A DNA stretch of 64,000 nucleotides from Pseudomonas brassicacearum subsp. brassicacearum. GTDB taxonomy: Bacteria; Pseudomonadota; Gammaproteobacteria; Pseudomonadales; Pseudomonadaceae. A program made the position numbers and the translations under genes. The stretch is from positions 744,001 to 808,000 of the forward strand of contig NZ_VZPJ01000001.1 of NCBI RefSeq assembly GCF_008801605.1, given 5' to 3'. Under the pieces are notes generated by a model. The model saw only the letters and a program-made list of their open reading frames with translations, had not been told where the DNA came from and searched no databases. Of the stretch, positions 16,596-24,983 are shown one piece after another; the first letter of the stretch is position 1, and every line of letters begins with the position of its first letter.

Positions 16596-17125
16596 CTGCT
16601 ATTGCGCTCCTGCTGACGGTGCACGCCGTCCGGGCAGACGAACTTCCGCCTCCGGCTTATCAACTGGCAGCGCATGACGCCAACGTCCCTTCCACGGTGT
16701 TGTTCGCGATTGCCCTGCAGGAGAGTGGCACCCGCCTCCGTGGTCGACTGCTGCCCTGGCCCTGGACGCTGAATATTGCCGGTAGCCCTTACCGTTTCGC
16801 CAATCGTCAGACCGCCTGTCACGCCTTGCTTCAGGCGCTTGCTCGGTATGACGCCAAGCGGGTCGATGCCGGGCTTGGGCAAATCAACCTGGGCTATCAC
16901 GGACAACGTTTCTCCAGTCCCTGCGAAGCCCTTGAACCCTACCGCAATCTGGCCGTAACTGCCGCGCTGCTGCAAGAGCATCACGCCGTCACCGGTGATT
17001 GGGTGTCAGCCGCTGGCCGATATCACCGCCCGGCAGGAGGAACGCCGGCCGCGCGTTACCGCGCCGGCTTTTCCCTACAACTCGAACGATTGCAGGTTTC
17101 CTTTAAAGAGGGCACACCACCATGA
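16577..17125 (+). CDS. Lytic transglycosylase (SLT domain) of the conjugation module
   Basis: A 182-residue protein with a signal peptide (LTAIALLLTVHAVRA). The SLT fold begins QLAAHDANVPSTVLFAIALQESGTRL; the Glu of LQESG (about residue 51) is the expected catalytic acid. Later VDAGLGQINLGYHG matches the G-x-x-Q-x-N block of these enzymes. It would open peptidoglycan locally for the transfer channel. It overlaps both neighbours, the downstream one by ATGA. Confidence 0.88.
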   Translation: MATSRLTAIALLLTVHAVRADELPPPAYQLAAHDANVPSTVLFAIALQESGTRLRGRLLPWPWTLNIAGSPYRFANRQTACHALLQALARYDAKRVDAGLGQINLGYHGQRFSSPCEALEPYRNLAVTAALLQEHHAVTGDWVSAAGRYHRPAGGTPAARYRAGFSLQLERLQVSFKEGTPP

Positions 17126-17637
17126 CGCGAATTCCCAGTGCGTATTACTTCGCCGTGCTCTTGGCTGCGCTCGCCCAGCCGGGACTGTCGTTTGCAGAAG
17201 TTCAGCCTGGCGGTTTCACCCGCCCCCAGTTTGAAGCTTCCAGGCCGCCAATAAACAACAAGACCCAGCCTGCTCGGGCCATACCTGCAGACCTATCTGC
17301 ATTTGCCGATGAAACCTGGATACTGCCCGTGCGCAGCTCTCACTTGAGCCCAGGCCAAATCACAACTCGCACCCTGGACATGCCGGGCTTGCAGCCATTT
17401 TTCCTTGTCGGGGAGGATCCCCAATCGTTGGCTTGGCTGCATCAGCGTGCGACTGAACTGCAAGAAATGGGGGCCGCCGGTCTCGCCGTCGAAGTGACCG
17501 ATACTGAAGCCCTGGCCCGAATTCGAGCAGCTGCGCCGGGCATCACCATCCTGCCGGTCAACGGCAACGACATCGCCTCTCGCCTGAAAATTGAGCACTA
17601 CCCTGTCTTAATCACAGCCACCTCACTGGAACAGTGA
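17122..17637 (+). CDS. TIGR03765-family ICE protein (PFL_4695)
   Basis: A 171-residue exported protein with signal peptide (YYFAVLLAALAQPGLSFA). The C-terminal region (FFLVGEDPQSLAWLHQRATELQEMGAAGLAVEVTDTEALARI ... ILPVNGNDIASRLKIEHYPVLIT) is the conserved part of the TIGR03765 family and looks thioredoxin-like without the CxxC. It is probably periplasmic. Conserved directly before traD in PFGI-1-class ICEs; exact role unknown. Confidence 0.85.
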   Translation: MTRIPSAYYFAVLLAALAQPGLSFAEVQPGGFTRPQFEASRPPINNKTQPARAIPADLSAFADETWILPVRSSHLSPGQITTRTLDMPGLQPFFLVGEDPQSLAWLHQRATELQEMGAAGLAVEVTDTEALARIRAAAPGITILPVNGNDIASRLKIEHYPVLITATSLEQ

Positions 17638-17646
17638 GTCTGGGTC

Positions 17647-19752
17647 ATGGCCGAACATGCGATGGAGTCCAAACTCCGGCCCGCAGTCGAGCTGTATACC
17701 GTGGCGATCTGCGTCGCCGCAGCGGTGTTATGCGTGTATTCGCCCTGGGCCGTGGCCCTATCACCCGAGATCGGTCTGACTGCGGCGCTGGCCTATGCCC
17801 TGTTCGGTTTGATCCGCCTCCGACAAGCCTGGGAGGTGTTGCGCTATCGGCGCAATATCCGCCGGCTGCCGCGCTACGAGCTAACCAGCCGGCAGATTCC
17901 GGTGAGCCGCAAACGTCTGTTCATGGGCCGCGGCTTTCGCTGGACCCGCCTGCACACCCAGCGCTTGGTCGAGGCCCAGGATCCGGCCGTCGCTCACTAC
18001 GTCGACCAACCGACCCGTTACCGCCTGGCACGTGGACTCGAACGTCGCCTAGAACATGCACCGTTTCCGCTCTCGACACTGGCCCGTGTCACGGCTTGGG
18101 ACAGTGCCTTCAATCCGATGCGCCCTTTACCCCCGGTCGGTGGTTCGCCGCTGTTGCATGGGGTCGAGCCCAACGAAACGGAAGTCAGTCTGCCGCTGGG
18201 CGAACGGGTCGGACATACCCTGGTGCTGGGCACGACCCGTGTTGGCAAGACCCGGCTCGCCGAGGTGTATATCACCCAGGACATTCACCGCGTCGAACAC
18301 GAGGTGGTCATCGTCTTCGATCCGAAGGGCGATGCCGACTTGCTCAAACGGATGTACGTTGAAGCCAAACGCGCTGGTCGAGAAAAGGAGTTCTATGTTT
18401 TCCATCTGGGCTGGCCGGAGATCTCCGCTCGCTACAACGCCGTGGGACGTTTCGGACGTATTTCGGAAGTGGCGTCGCGCATCGCCGGACAGCTCAGTGG
18501 TGAAGGTAATTCTGCGGCCTTTCGTGAGTTCGCCTGGCGCTTCGTCAATATCATTGCCCGGGCTTTGATCGAGTTGGGCCGGCGCCCAGACTACCTGCAG
18601 ATCCAGCGACATGTGGTCAACATCGACGCACTGTTTATCGAATACGCCCAGCAGTTTTTCGCCAAGACCGACCCGAAAGCGTGGGAAGTGATCGTCCAGC
18701 TTGAAGGCAAGCTCACCGAGAAAAATATTCCCCGGCATATGATCGGGCGCGAAAAGCGTGTGGTGGCCATCGAGCAGTACCTAGCGGTGAAGCGGGTATT
18801 TGATCCGGTAATGGACGGACTGCGTTCGGCGGTACGATATGACCGTACTTACTTCGACAAAATCGTTGCCTCGCTGCTGCCGCTGCTGGAGAAACTCACC
18901 ACCGGCAAGACCGCCCAGTTACTGGCCCCCAACTACACCGATTTAGATGACCCGCGACCAATCTTCGACTGGATGCAGATCATCCGAAAACGCGGCATCG
19001 TCTACGTTGGCCTGGATGCGCTGACCGACGCCGAGGTGGCCGCCGCGGTGGGCAACTCCATGTTCGCCGACTTGGTCTCGGTCGCCGGACACATCTACAA
19101 ACACGGCATCGACCATGGCCTGCCCCCATCAGGCAGCAGCAGTGACAAGTTGCCGATCAACCTCCACGCCGATGAGTTCAACGAGTTGATGGGTGATGAA
19201 TTCATCCCGTTGATCAATAAGGGCGGCGGCGCAGGAATCCAAGTAACCGCCTATACCCAGACCCTCAGCGATATCGAAGCACGTATTGGTAACCGCGCCA
19301 AGGCCGGCCAAGTCATTGGTAACTTCAACACCCTGCAGATGCTCCGCGTGCGCGAAACCGCCACTGCAGAACTGCTCACCCAGCAGTTGCCCAAGGTCAA
19401 TGTGTTGACCAAAACCCTGGTGTCGGGTGCGACCGACACCTCCGATCCGGAGGCCAACACGGACTTCACTTCGTCCTCGCAGGATCGCGTCAGCACCACC
19501 AGCGTGCCGCTGATTGAGCCAGCGCATATCGTCAGTTTGCCCAAGGGGCAAATGTTTTCCTTTCAGGCCGGTGGCCAGCTCTGGAAAGTCCGCATGCCGT
19601 TGCCTAAGCCCTCCAACGACGATGCCATGCCCCAGGACCTGCAGGAGCTTACCCAGCGGATGCGGGCCACTTACAACGAACAGGTGGGCCAATGGTGGAG
19701 TGCAAGCGGCGGCGGCCCGACAACCAACTTCGATCTGGATCAGGTGGGGTAG
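17647..19752 (+). CDS. traD: Type IV coupling protein TraD (SXT/TOL subfamily)
   Basis: A 701-residue protein. Two N-terminal membrane segments lie near residues 15-60 (LYTVAICVAAAVLCVYSPWAVAL and AALAYALFGLIRL). Walker A is LGTTRVGKTRLAE (about residues 195-207) and Walker B is HEVVIVFDPKGDAD (about 217-230). A later INLHADEFNELMGDE block carries the second acidic motif. It is the inner-membrane ATPase that brings the relaxase-DNA complex to the secretion channel. Position between TIGR03765 and TIGR03747 genes is canonical. Confidence 0.95.
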   Translation: MAEHAMESKLRPAVELYTVAICVAAAVLCVYSPWAVALSPEIGLTAALAYALFGLIRLRQAWEVLRYRRNIRRLPRYELTSRQIPVSRKRLFMGRGFRWTRLHTQRLVEAQDPAVAHYVDQPTRYRLARGLERRLEHAPFPLSTLARVTAWDSAFNPMRPLPPVGGSPLLHGVEPNETEVSLPLGERVGHTLVLGTTRVGKTRLAEVYITQDIHRVEHEVVIVFDPKGDADLLKRMYVEAKRAGREKEFYVFHLGWPEISARYNAVGRFGRISEVASRIAGQLSGEGNSAAFREFAWRFVNIIARALIELGRRPDYLQIQRHVVNIDALFIEYAQQFFAKTDPKAWEVIVQLEGKLTEKNIPRHMIGREKRVVAIEQYLAVKRVFDPVMDGLRSAVRYDRTYFDKIVASLLPLLEKLTTGKTAQLLAPNYTDLDDPRPIFDWMQIIRKRGIVYVGLDALTDAEVAAAVGNSMFADLVSVAGHIYKHGIDHGLPPSGSSSDKLPINLHADEFNELMGDEFIPLINKGGGAGIQVTAYTQTLSDIEARIGNRAKAGQVIGNFNTLQMLRVRETATAELLTQQLPKVNVLTKTLVSGATDTSDPEANTDFTSSSQDRVSTTSVPLIEPAHIVSLPKGQMFSFQAGGQLWKVRMPLPKPSNDDAMPQDLQELTQRMRATYNEQVGQWWSASGGGPTTNFDLDQVG

Positions 19753-19841
19753 CCCGCCCCGCTACAGGTTTTGATTCAGCAAACACGTATTCGGCAGGCG
19801 CCGTGGCAGCATCAACTTAACGGTGCGCAATGGAGTAAAGG

Positions 19842-20573
19842 ATGGCGACTTCCGTACAGAACACGCCGCCACAACCGATCCAGCGCCCGGGATTGATCGT
19901 CTCGGTTATTGGCTTGGTCTTACGCATCATTGGCTTGCTGATCGCCTCGTTGCTGTTTTCGATCCTCATTGAGTTCGCCGGTTTGCTGCTGTTCTGGGGC
20001 GATCAGGGTTGGCGACACAGCCAGGTCATGCTGAATAGTGAGCTGGGTTGGCTCAGCGAGCACTTCAAAGCTTCACTCATCCTCCAACAACCCGGGCGAA
20101 GGATTGTTCAAGTACTGGACTTTCTCAATCAATGGTTGCTGGTCAAGACTGGCTTTGCGGATTTTGCCCAGCAGGCGCGGGTATCGAGCATGGACAAAAG
20201 CTTCTGGGGGTGGATCAACCAGTTTTACGTGAGCATTGAAGATTTTGTGCTGGCGGCGGTGTATGTGACCTTTACCTTCGTTGTGCGCCTGACCATTCTG
20301 GTCCTGGCCACGCCCTTGTTTCTGCTGGCCTCTCTCACCGGTTTTATCGATGGTTTGATGCGTCGCGACCTGCGCAAATTTGGTGCTGGACGAGAGAGTA
20401 GCTTCGTCTATCACCGAGCAAAACGAGCAGTGATACCACTATTGCTTGTGCCCTGGATTATTTACCTATCCCTGCCCTTTTCGCTCAATCCCATAGCTAT
20501 TTTTTTGCCTTGTGCAGTAATACTTGGAGCAGTAGTAGCGATCACAGCGACAACGTTCAAAAAATATCTTTAA
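19842..20573 (+). CDS. TIGR03747-family ICE membrane protein (PFL_4697)
   Basis: A 243-residue inner-membrane protein with AAAGG before ATG 19842. Hydrophobic segments occur at about residues 20-50 (LIVSVIGLVLRIIGLLIASLLFSILIEFAGLLLFWG), 130-170 and 195-235. The central HRAKRAVIPLLLVPWIIYLSLPF block is characteristic. Conserved after traD in this ICE class; role in channel assembly is inferred. A cargo insertion follows directly. Confidence 0.85.
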   Translation: MATSVQNTPPQPIQRPGLIVSVIGLVLRIIGLLIASLLFSILIEFAGLLLFWGDQGWRHSQVMLNSELGWLSEHFKASLILQQPGRRIVQVLDFLNQWLLVKTGFADFAQQARVSSMDKSFWGWINQFYVSIEDFVLAAVYVTFTFVVRLTILVLATPLFLLASLTGFIDGLMRRDLRKFGAGRESSFVYHRAKRAVIPLLLVPWIIYLSLPFSLNPIAIFLPCAVILGAVVAITATTFKKYL

Positions 20574-20879
20574 GTGCTTCGTTCAGCTTTTTCCGTTGTT
20601 CGTGGAGCTGGTGTTTGCGCAGGTGTTCAAGACTGTTCGCGCCAGAATTGGGTCCTATAGTTGTTGAGCCTTCGTCTATAGGGAAAGACCAGTCCCGCCT
20701 TGTCCACGGCGCAGGCTCCTGGGCGCTCGCTTGCCGGATCACGCAGTTCGTTTTTAGCCGTACACTTCGCAATTCCATACCAGCACGGCACCGCCACGGT
20801 GCTCCTTATCGCCTGCTCGCCACTTCGTGGCGGTTGCACGTATCACGTTAATCAACTGTGTTATGGGCGATCTTTTCCG
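20574..20879. other. Intergenic region at the left edge of cargo insertion
   Basis: About 300 bases without a gene I can support. It contains two small hairpins: GGCACCG with CGGTGCT around 20790, and CGCCAC/GTGGCG around 20820. The inverted words CCTATAG and CTATAGG also occur near 20660-20690. These could be transcription stops for the two convergent transcripts (TIGR03747 gene and the cargo operon). Confidence 0.4.
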
Positions 20880-21218
20880 TTACTGGGATAGCCGATAGAA
20901 CAAGGTGGGTGACGGCTCGATTATCAGAGCGTCATCCTTCGCGGAATAAAAAATCTTGGGGCCGATTCCTGTCTTGGCGTTCAGGTAGCCGCCTGCAATC
21001 TCACCAACACTTACCCCGAGCACAACATTGTTTTTTGCAAAAAACTCCTTAACGATAAAGTGACCGCCGTCTTGATCGATGACCAGTTTCAATCCTCCGC
21101 TGCTGCGTTCATTGCTCCACGCACCAACGTATTTGCTGGTACCGCTGGAGGTTTCACTAGGATCAGAGCAGCCCACCAGTGCGATCACCAGCGTATAGCC
21201 AAGCAAAACTCGCTTCAT
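20880..21218 (-). CDS. Small lipoprotein of unknown function
   Basis: A 112-residue protein with a lipoprotein signal peptide (RVLLGYTLVIALVGC, Cys 17). The mature part (KYVGAWSNERSSGGLKLVIDQDGGHFIVKEFF...ALIIEPSPTLFYRLS) looks like a small beta-rich lipocalin- or META-like domain (alternating strands beginning G-x-W), but no family is certain. It is the last gene of a leftward row with the CoiA-like gene 17 bases upstream, so it may share its transcript. Confidence 0.7.
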   Translation of the reverse strand: MKRVLLGYTLVIALVGCSDPSETSSGTSKYVGAWSNERSSGGLKLVIDQDGGHFIVKEFFAKNNVVLGVSVGEIAGGYLNAKTGIGPKIFYSAKDDALIIEPSPTLFYRLSQ

Positions 21219-21235
21219 ATCGATTTTCCTATCAA

Positions 21236-21901
21236 TTAAGAGGCGGATGCTGGCCCACCATTTCTACTGAAATCTGAGGTCCCTTCAGCCAACGCCGCGA
21301 TGAACAGCGAACGGTCTACCAGAAGCGCTACCCCTTCATTGTTTTGAGGATCGAATCTACATACTCGCCAAAACCCATACTGATCACCAAAATCGATGAA
21401 CACTGGGGTAGTTGTATGCCAGCGATGAAACAATTTGCTCCTGCCAAACCATCGAAAAAATGCAAACCCATCGTCATCAGGATGAGTGCGCATATTCGAG
21501 AAAGTCACACAATCAAATTCACTTTTTGCCCCATCGATCACCCATACCATTCGCTGGTAGAAGCTCTCGCGAGCCTTCACTTCTGAATGGTCGATAGTCG
21601 AGCGCTGAAACTCCACAACCACGCCATGCTCTGTACGAACGTCGGAGATGTGCTTTTCACCCGTCAGTGCATCGTATTGAATGACTTCTTGCCAGTCCTT
21701 CGGGAACCGATCCTTCCATCGACGATGCCATTCCGTTTCTGTTTCCCACCACCGATCACAGGTATCCAAGGAAAGATGAGACCAATGCCAAATTACATGC
21801 TTGCCACATTTAGCGACAAGCTCACCGCCGCAAGCTCGGCATACAGCTTGCATTTTGGGCTGCGCCTCTGACTTCACCCCATTGACGTCGGCATATCGCA
21901 T
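21236..21901 (-). CDS. CoiA-like nuclease
   Basis: A 221-residue soluble protein. An N-terminal zinc-knuckle-like region has CRAC (residues 21-24) and HWSH (39-42). Then follows ETEWHRRWKDRFP and a PD-(D/E)xK-type core, ISDVRTEHGVVVEFQRSTIDHSEVKARESFY, with Asp 87, Glu 97 and Gln 99 in the D...E-x-Q spacing of the CoiA nuclease domain. CoiA proteins are known from competence; here there is no competence locus. It lies in a row with GIY-YIG and TIR genes, which suggests defence or DNA processing instead. Confidence 0.8.
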   Translation of the reverse strand: MRYADVNGVKSEAQPKMQAVCRACGGELVAKCGKHVIWHWSHLSLDTCDRWWETETEWHRRWKDRFPKDWQEVIQYDALTGEKHISDVRTEHGVVVEFQRSTIDHSEVKARESFYQRMVWVIDGAKSEFDCVTFSNMRTHPDDDGFAFFRWFGRSKLFHRWHTTTPVFIDFGDQYGFWRVCRFDPQNNEGVALLVDRSLFIAALAEGTSDFSRNGGPASAS

Positions 21902-22038
21902 TCAGACTTTCCTAGTCAGTTCGCGGACGCAAGAACAGCGCCCTGGTACGGCCAAATCTCGCAATTCGGCTGATGCATTAACCGCCATGCTTGGAAAATC
22001 GCACCGCGCTTACCCTGATCGTTTTTTCATTGAGTTTC

Positions 22039-22497
22039 CTAGATCAGGGAGGCTTCCTGGCTGGATACGATTGCAGAAACCCAGCTGTACTGAGTGCCCT
22101 TCATCAACCTCGTCGTTGGTTTGTTGAAGAGGCTCGAACGCCACCGTAGTATCAGGAATTCCTCAACTTCCTTTCGGCCGAAGGGCACCAAGATGAAGGA
22201 GAGCGTGTAGGTTTTCGATAGCACGCCGAGCAAACCGACTTTGTCCGCAAGCGCTATGCTGAATTGCTCGCACGTAATCCGAGCGAAAGTGTGGTTCTCA
22301 ACGCGAGTCAAGTCCCGCATACGAGAACGCAAAGATGAGGTTTCCCCCACGTAGACGGGGCTAGCATCTTTCCAGAGAACGTAAACACCAGCATCCTGTG
22401 GTACGTCGCTCGCCCATTTTTGTCCTTCCGCTACGACTCTGCGAGCTGCTGCGCAGAGGGCGATTTCATAATCGCGGAGTGATTGTTGTATGCTCAT
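22039..22497 (-). CDS. GIY-YIG family nuclease
   Basis: A 152-residue protein. The GIY-YIG signature appears as AGVYVLW (residues 36-42) and PVYVGETSSLRSRMRDL (47-63), giving the Tyr/Tyr pair, Gly 51 and Arg 57. The later EVEEFLILRWRSSLFNKP supplies the metal-binding Glu and the conserved N-K-P ending. The protein is a single-domain nuclease without a visible DNA-recognition module. It starts 11 bases after the TIR gene stop, so the two are very likely co-translated. Confidence 0.85.
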   Translation of the reverse strand: MSIQQSLRDYEIALCAAARRVVAEGQKWASDVPQDAGVYVLWKDASPVYVGETSSLRSRMRDLTRVENHTFARITCEQFSIALADKVGLLGVLSKTYTLSFILVPFGRKEVEEFLILRWRSSLFNKPTTRLMKGTQYSWVSAIVSSQEASLI

Positions 22498-22508
22498 CGG
22501 CGCGTTTC

Positions 22509-23282
22509 CTAGTCATAGCTAGCGAGTAGGTCGTCATATGCTTCGACCATGCAGTGAGCCTCTTGCCACTTGTTGTGCATTGAAAGCAATGCCTCTAGAA
22601 CGTGAGCTCCCGTTCTCATGGCTTTCCCAATACCCCAAAGCAGGTAATCCAGGGTTACCACGGTGTTACCAACCTCAAAAGCGTATGTGTTATTGATCGG
22701 CGCATGACTCGGAAATTTCTGGTTAGCACGGTCAACAGCTTCAGCCAGTAGGGGGTTCTTATGCATCAGCGAGAAATGCTGATGAGCTTTATTCTGTTTA
22801 GAAAGATCATCTAAAGCATGCTTCATGACGGCAAGTTCGCTCCTTAGAGCTTCCATCTCAGCTTCTGCGGGCTTTTCTACCGGCGTTGCGGGGCCAAGCG
22901 CGCGAAGTAGAAGATCAAGCATTGGTTTGTAAGACGAGGGATCGGTGAAGTCAGCGTAAAATTTCCCTTTCAGAAAACCTGGCAGCGCCACTTTTTGCAC
23001 CAACAGTGGCAGGACAACCACTCTGCGCTCCTCAATCTCTCGGTTTGACGCGATCTCCAGTTCCCTCTGCACCCAAACACTACCAATGGAGTGCTCACTT
23101 AAAACCGCTGCCACAAAATCTACTTCATCAAGACCTTCACGAATTTTCCCTATGAGGGAGTCACCGATGTTTATTTCGGCTTCATCAATCCAAACAGAAT
23201 GACCAGCTTGGCGAAGATCGTTCGCGAGACGCCTTGTAAAAGGTTTGTCCGCATGGTTATGACTTAGGAACACCTTACTCAT
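22509..23282 (-). CDS. TIR-domain protein
   Basis: A 257-residue protein. Residues 1-130 form a TIR domain: KVFLSHNHADKPFTRRLANDL, GHSVWIDEAEINIGDSL, and SVWVQRELEIA with the catalytic-position Glu 74. A helical, probably coiled-coil linker (EMEALRSELAVMKHALDDLSKQ) follows at about 140-165. The C-terminal part (ANQKFPSHAPINNTYAFEVGNTVVTLDYLLWGIGKAM...) is not recognised. Bacterial TIR proteins usually cleave NAD+ in anti-phage systems, with a partner sensing infection. It is the first gene of the TIR/GIY-YIG/CoiA/lipoprotein row. Confidence 0.85.
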   Translation of the reverse strand: MSKVFLSHNHADKPFTRRLANDLRQAGHSVWIDEAEINIGDSLIGKIREGLDEVDFVAAVLSEHSIGSVWVQRELEIASNREIEERRVVVLPLLVQKVALPGFLKGKFYADFTDPSSYKPMLDLLLRALGPATPVEKPAEAEMEALRSELAVMKHALDDLSKQNKAHQHFSLMHKNPLLAEAVDRANQKFPSHAPINNTYAFEVGNTVVTLDYLLWGIGKAMRTGAHVLEALLSMHNKWQEAHCMVEAYDDLLASYD

Positions 23283-23303
23283 CAGCTAACTTCCATCAAA
23301 TGA

Positions 23304-23489
23304 TTCTTAGACTATGTCGCCCAGTCGCACAAGATCGCCCGCACAGAGTTTCTTGACCGCTTCAAGACCCTCAATGCCAAATATTTTTCTAATGTGTCGC
23401 AGGTCGATCCCTCGGCGCTTCCCAAGGTACGCCTGCCTGATTGTGCGCTGGCCCCTTCGATACCGGCAAGCCTAAACAATCTTGTGTAA
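23304..23489 (+). pseudogene. C-terminal remnant of an unidentified gene
   Basis: After a TGA at 23301-23303 there is a plus-strand frame without a start codon, encoding about 61 residues (DYVAQSHKIARTEFLDRF, NAKYFSNVSQVDPSALP, LPDCALAPSIPASLNNL) and ending in TAA. The codon use looks genuine, but upstream sequence belongs to the oppositely oriented TIR gene. It is best explained as the tail of a gene cut by insertion of the TIR cargo. I cannot name the parent gene. Confidence 0.5.
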
Positions 23490-23601
23490 AGGCGACCCTC
23501 AGTCGCTCCCCAGAAAAAGCGATTCATCAGACCTCATGTTTCTTACGGAAAAACTCAACCTCTAACTTGATTCTGCTCCCATATCCATATGGGCCAGCAT
23601 C

Positions 23602-23937
23602 ATGCCAACTACCATCTTTCGCTGCTTGTTACTGCTCTCGCTGGCTACCGCCCATGGCGGCAGCTATGCCGCATCTGGTTATGAGCAGGATCAGCTCAGC
23701 CTAGTCCAGCAGCAGCTAGACACTCTCGAACGCCTTGCAACGCAAGCTGAGGCAGCCAGCACGGCTGAACCCAACGATCGCTATCGCTTCGACTACCACC
23801 GACTGATTCGAGACATACAGCGCATCCGTCTTGGTGTGCAGGGCTATCTCTCCCCTTCCCGCGCTCAACCACGCGACCCCGTTGAATTGGTCGGCGATTA
23901 CCGCCTCGACATCCCGTCCGCGGAGTCCTCGCCATGA
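23602..23937 (+). CDS. RAQPRD-family ICE protein (TIGR01690)
   Basis: A 111-residue exported protein with signal peptide (CLLLLSLATAHGGSYA). It contains the eponymous motif SRAQPRDP near residue 87, preceded by YHRLIRDIQRIRLGVQGYLSP. This family is always found before the TIGR03758/03745/03750 genes in PFGI-1-class ICEs. Cargo at 20.9-23.5 kb separates it from traD/TIGR03747. The ATGA overlap with the next gene shows that the conjugation operon resumes here. Confidence 0.92.
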   Translation: MPTTIFRCLLLLSLATAHGGSYAASGYEQDQLSLVQQQLDTLERLATQAEAASTAEPNDRYRFDYHRLIRDIQRIRLGVQGYLSPSRAQPRDPVELVGDYRLDIPSAESSP

Positions 23938-24173
23938 GCATGACTGACGCCCAGATCACAGCGTTCCAAAACGCCTCCGGTTTCTCGGCACAGAGCAGTT
24001 CGACGCTGTGGGTGTCCCTGGTTCTCGTTCTGGCTTTGCTTTGGTGCGCCTGGGTGATGTGGACGGCCTACCGTGGTTGGGCCGCTGGCAATGTGCGCTT
24101 TGGAGCCTTCGGCGGCAGCGCCGCGCGCGTCTTGCTCGCCCTGCTCGTACTGATGTTCTTCACCCTGTCCTAA
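23934..24173 (+). CDS. TIGR03758-family ICE membrane protein (PFL_4701)
   Basis: A 79-residue protein with two membrane helices (WVSLVLVLALLWCAWVMWTAYRGW at about 27-50 and VLLALLVLMFFTL at the C-terminus). Size and order match the TIGR03758 family, a small inner-membrane component of the mating-pair apparatus, likely pilin-like or TraA/L-like by position. Overlaps the RAQPRD gene by 4 bases. Confidence 0.87.
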   Translation: MSMTDAQITAFQNASGFSAQSSSTLWVSLVLVLALLWCAWVMWTAYRGWAAGNVRFGAFGGSAARVLLALLVLMFFTLS

Positions 24174-24190
24174 TCCAGGAGATCGCCGCC

Positions 24191-24562
24191 ATGCTCAAGT
24201 GCCTTGCCCCTCTGAAAAACAACCTGCGTGATCGTACGAGCCAACGCTTGATCGGTCTGCTGCTGGTGCTCGGTCCAAGTTTGGCTTTTGCCGAGCTTCC
24301 CACCATGGAAGCCCCTTCGCGTGGCGAAGGTTCTGGGTTGATCGAGACGATCAAAAACTACGCCTACGACGGCGGCATCCTGCTCGGCCTGCTGATCGCC
24401 CTACTCGCTTTTCTCGGTGTGGCCTGGCACTCCCTGACCGTCTATGCCGACGTGCAGAACCAGCGCAAGACTTGGAAGGACCTCGGCGCAGTGGTTGGTA
24501 TCGGAGCTCTGTTGGTGGTGATCATCATCTGGTTCCTGACCAAGGCAGCCGCGATTCTGTGA
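24191..24562 (+). CDS. TIGR03745-family ICE membrane protein (PFL_4702)
   Basis: A 123-residue protein. The ATG at 24191, after GGAGATCGCC, is preferred to the long frame upstream because that overlaps the previous gene. It has a signal-like segment (LIGLLLVLGPSLAFA) cleaved near AFA and two membrane helices (GGILLGLLIALLAFLGVAWHSL and VVGIGALLVVIIIWFLTKAAAI). The layout is that of a VirB2-like pilin, and it is the best candidate for the conjugative pilin here, by analogy only. Confidence 0.85.
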   Translation: MLKCLAPLKNNLRDRTSQRLIGLLLVLGPSLAFAELPTMEAPSRGEGSGLIETIKNYAYDGGILLGLLIALLAFLGVAWHSLTVYADVQNQRKTWKDLGAVVGIGALLVVIIIWFLTKAAAIL

Positions 24563-24569
24563 GGTTGGT

Positions 24570-24983
24570 ATGAACGACGCTATCGAACGTCTTGCCGACG
24601 GCACCTTGGTCTTTCTGCCTGAGCGACTCAATCGTGATCCCGCCGTGCTGCGCGGTTTGACCAATGATGAGATGTGGGTGGCGCTCGGTGCTGGCGCATT
24701 TATCGGCCTAGTGCTGGGTGTTCCTCTGGCGATTGCCACCGCCTCCATTGCCGTGGCGCCGACCAGCATGATCGCAAGCATGGCGCTGGTGCTATTTGTC
24801 GGTGGCACGCTACTGCGTCAAGCCAAACGGGCCCGGCCAGAGACCTGGTTGTACCGCAAGCTCGAATGGATACTCGCTAGCCGTTGGCGCCTGGGTCGCG
24901 GAAGTTTGATCCTCCACTCCGGCCCCTGGACGGTTCGCCGTTCACGTCGACTGCGTCCAACTCTGTCCCGGTGGCAGCCATGA
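24570..24983 (+). CDS. TIGR03750-family conjugal transfer protein
   Basis: A 137-residue protein with two membrane helices at about residues 35-80 (ALGAGAFIGLVLGVPLAIATASIAVAPTSMIASMALVLFVGGTLL). The N-terminal DRDPAVLRGLTNDEM-like block (NRDPAVLRGLTNDEMWV) is the TIGR03750 hallmark. It is comparable in size and place to TraL/VirB3-type proteins. Overlaps the following gene by ATGA. Confidence 0.87.
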   Translation: MNDAIERLADGTLVFLPERLNRDPAVLRGLTNDEMWVALGAGAFIGLVLGVPLAIATASIAVAPTSMIASMALVLFVGGTLLRQAKRARPETWLYRKLEWILASRWRLGRGSLILHSGPWTVRRSRRLRPTLSRWQP

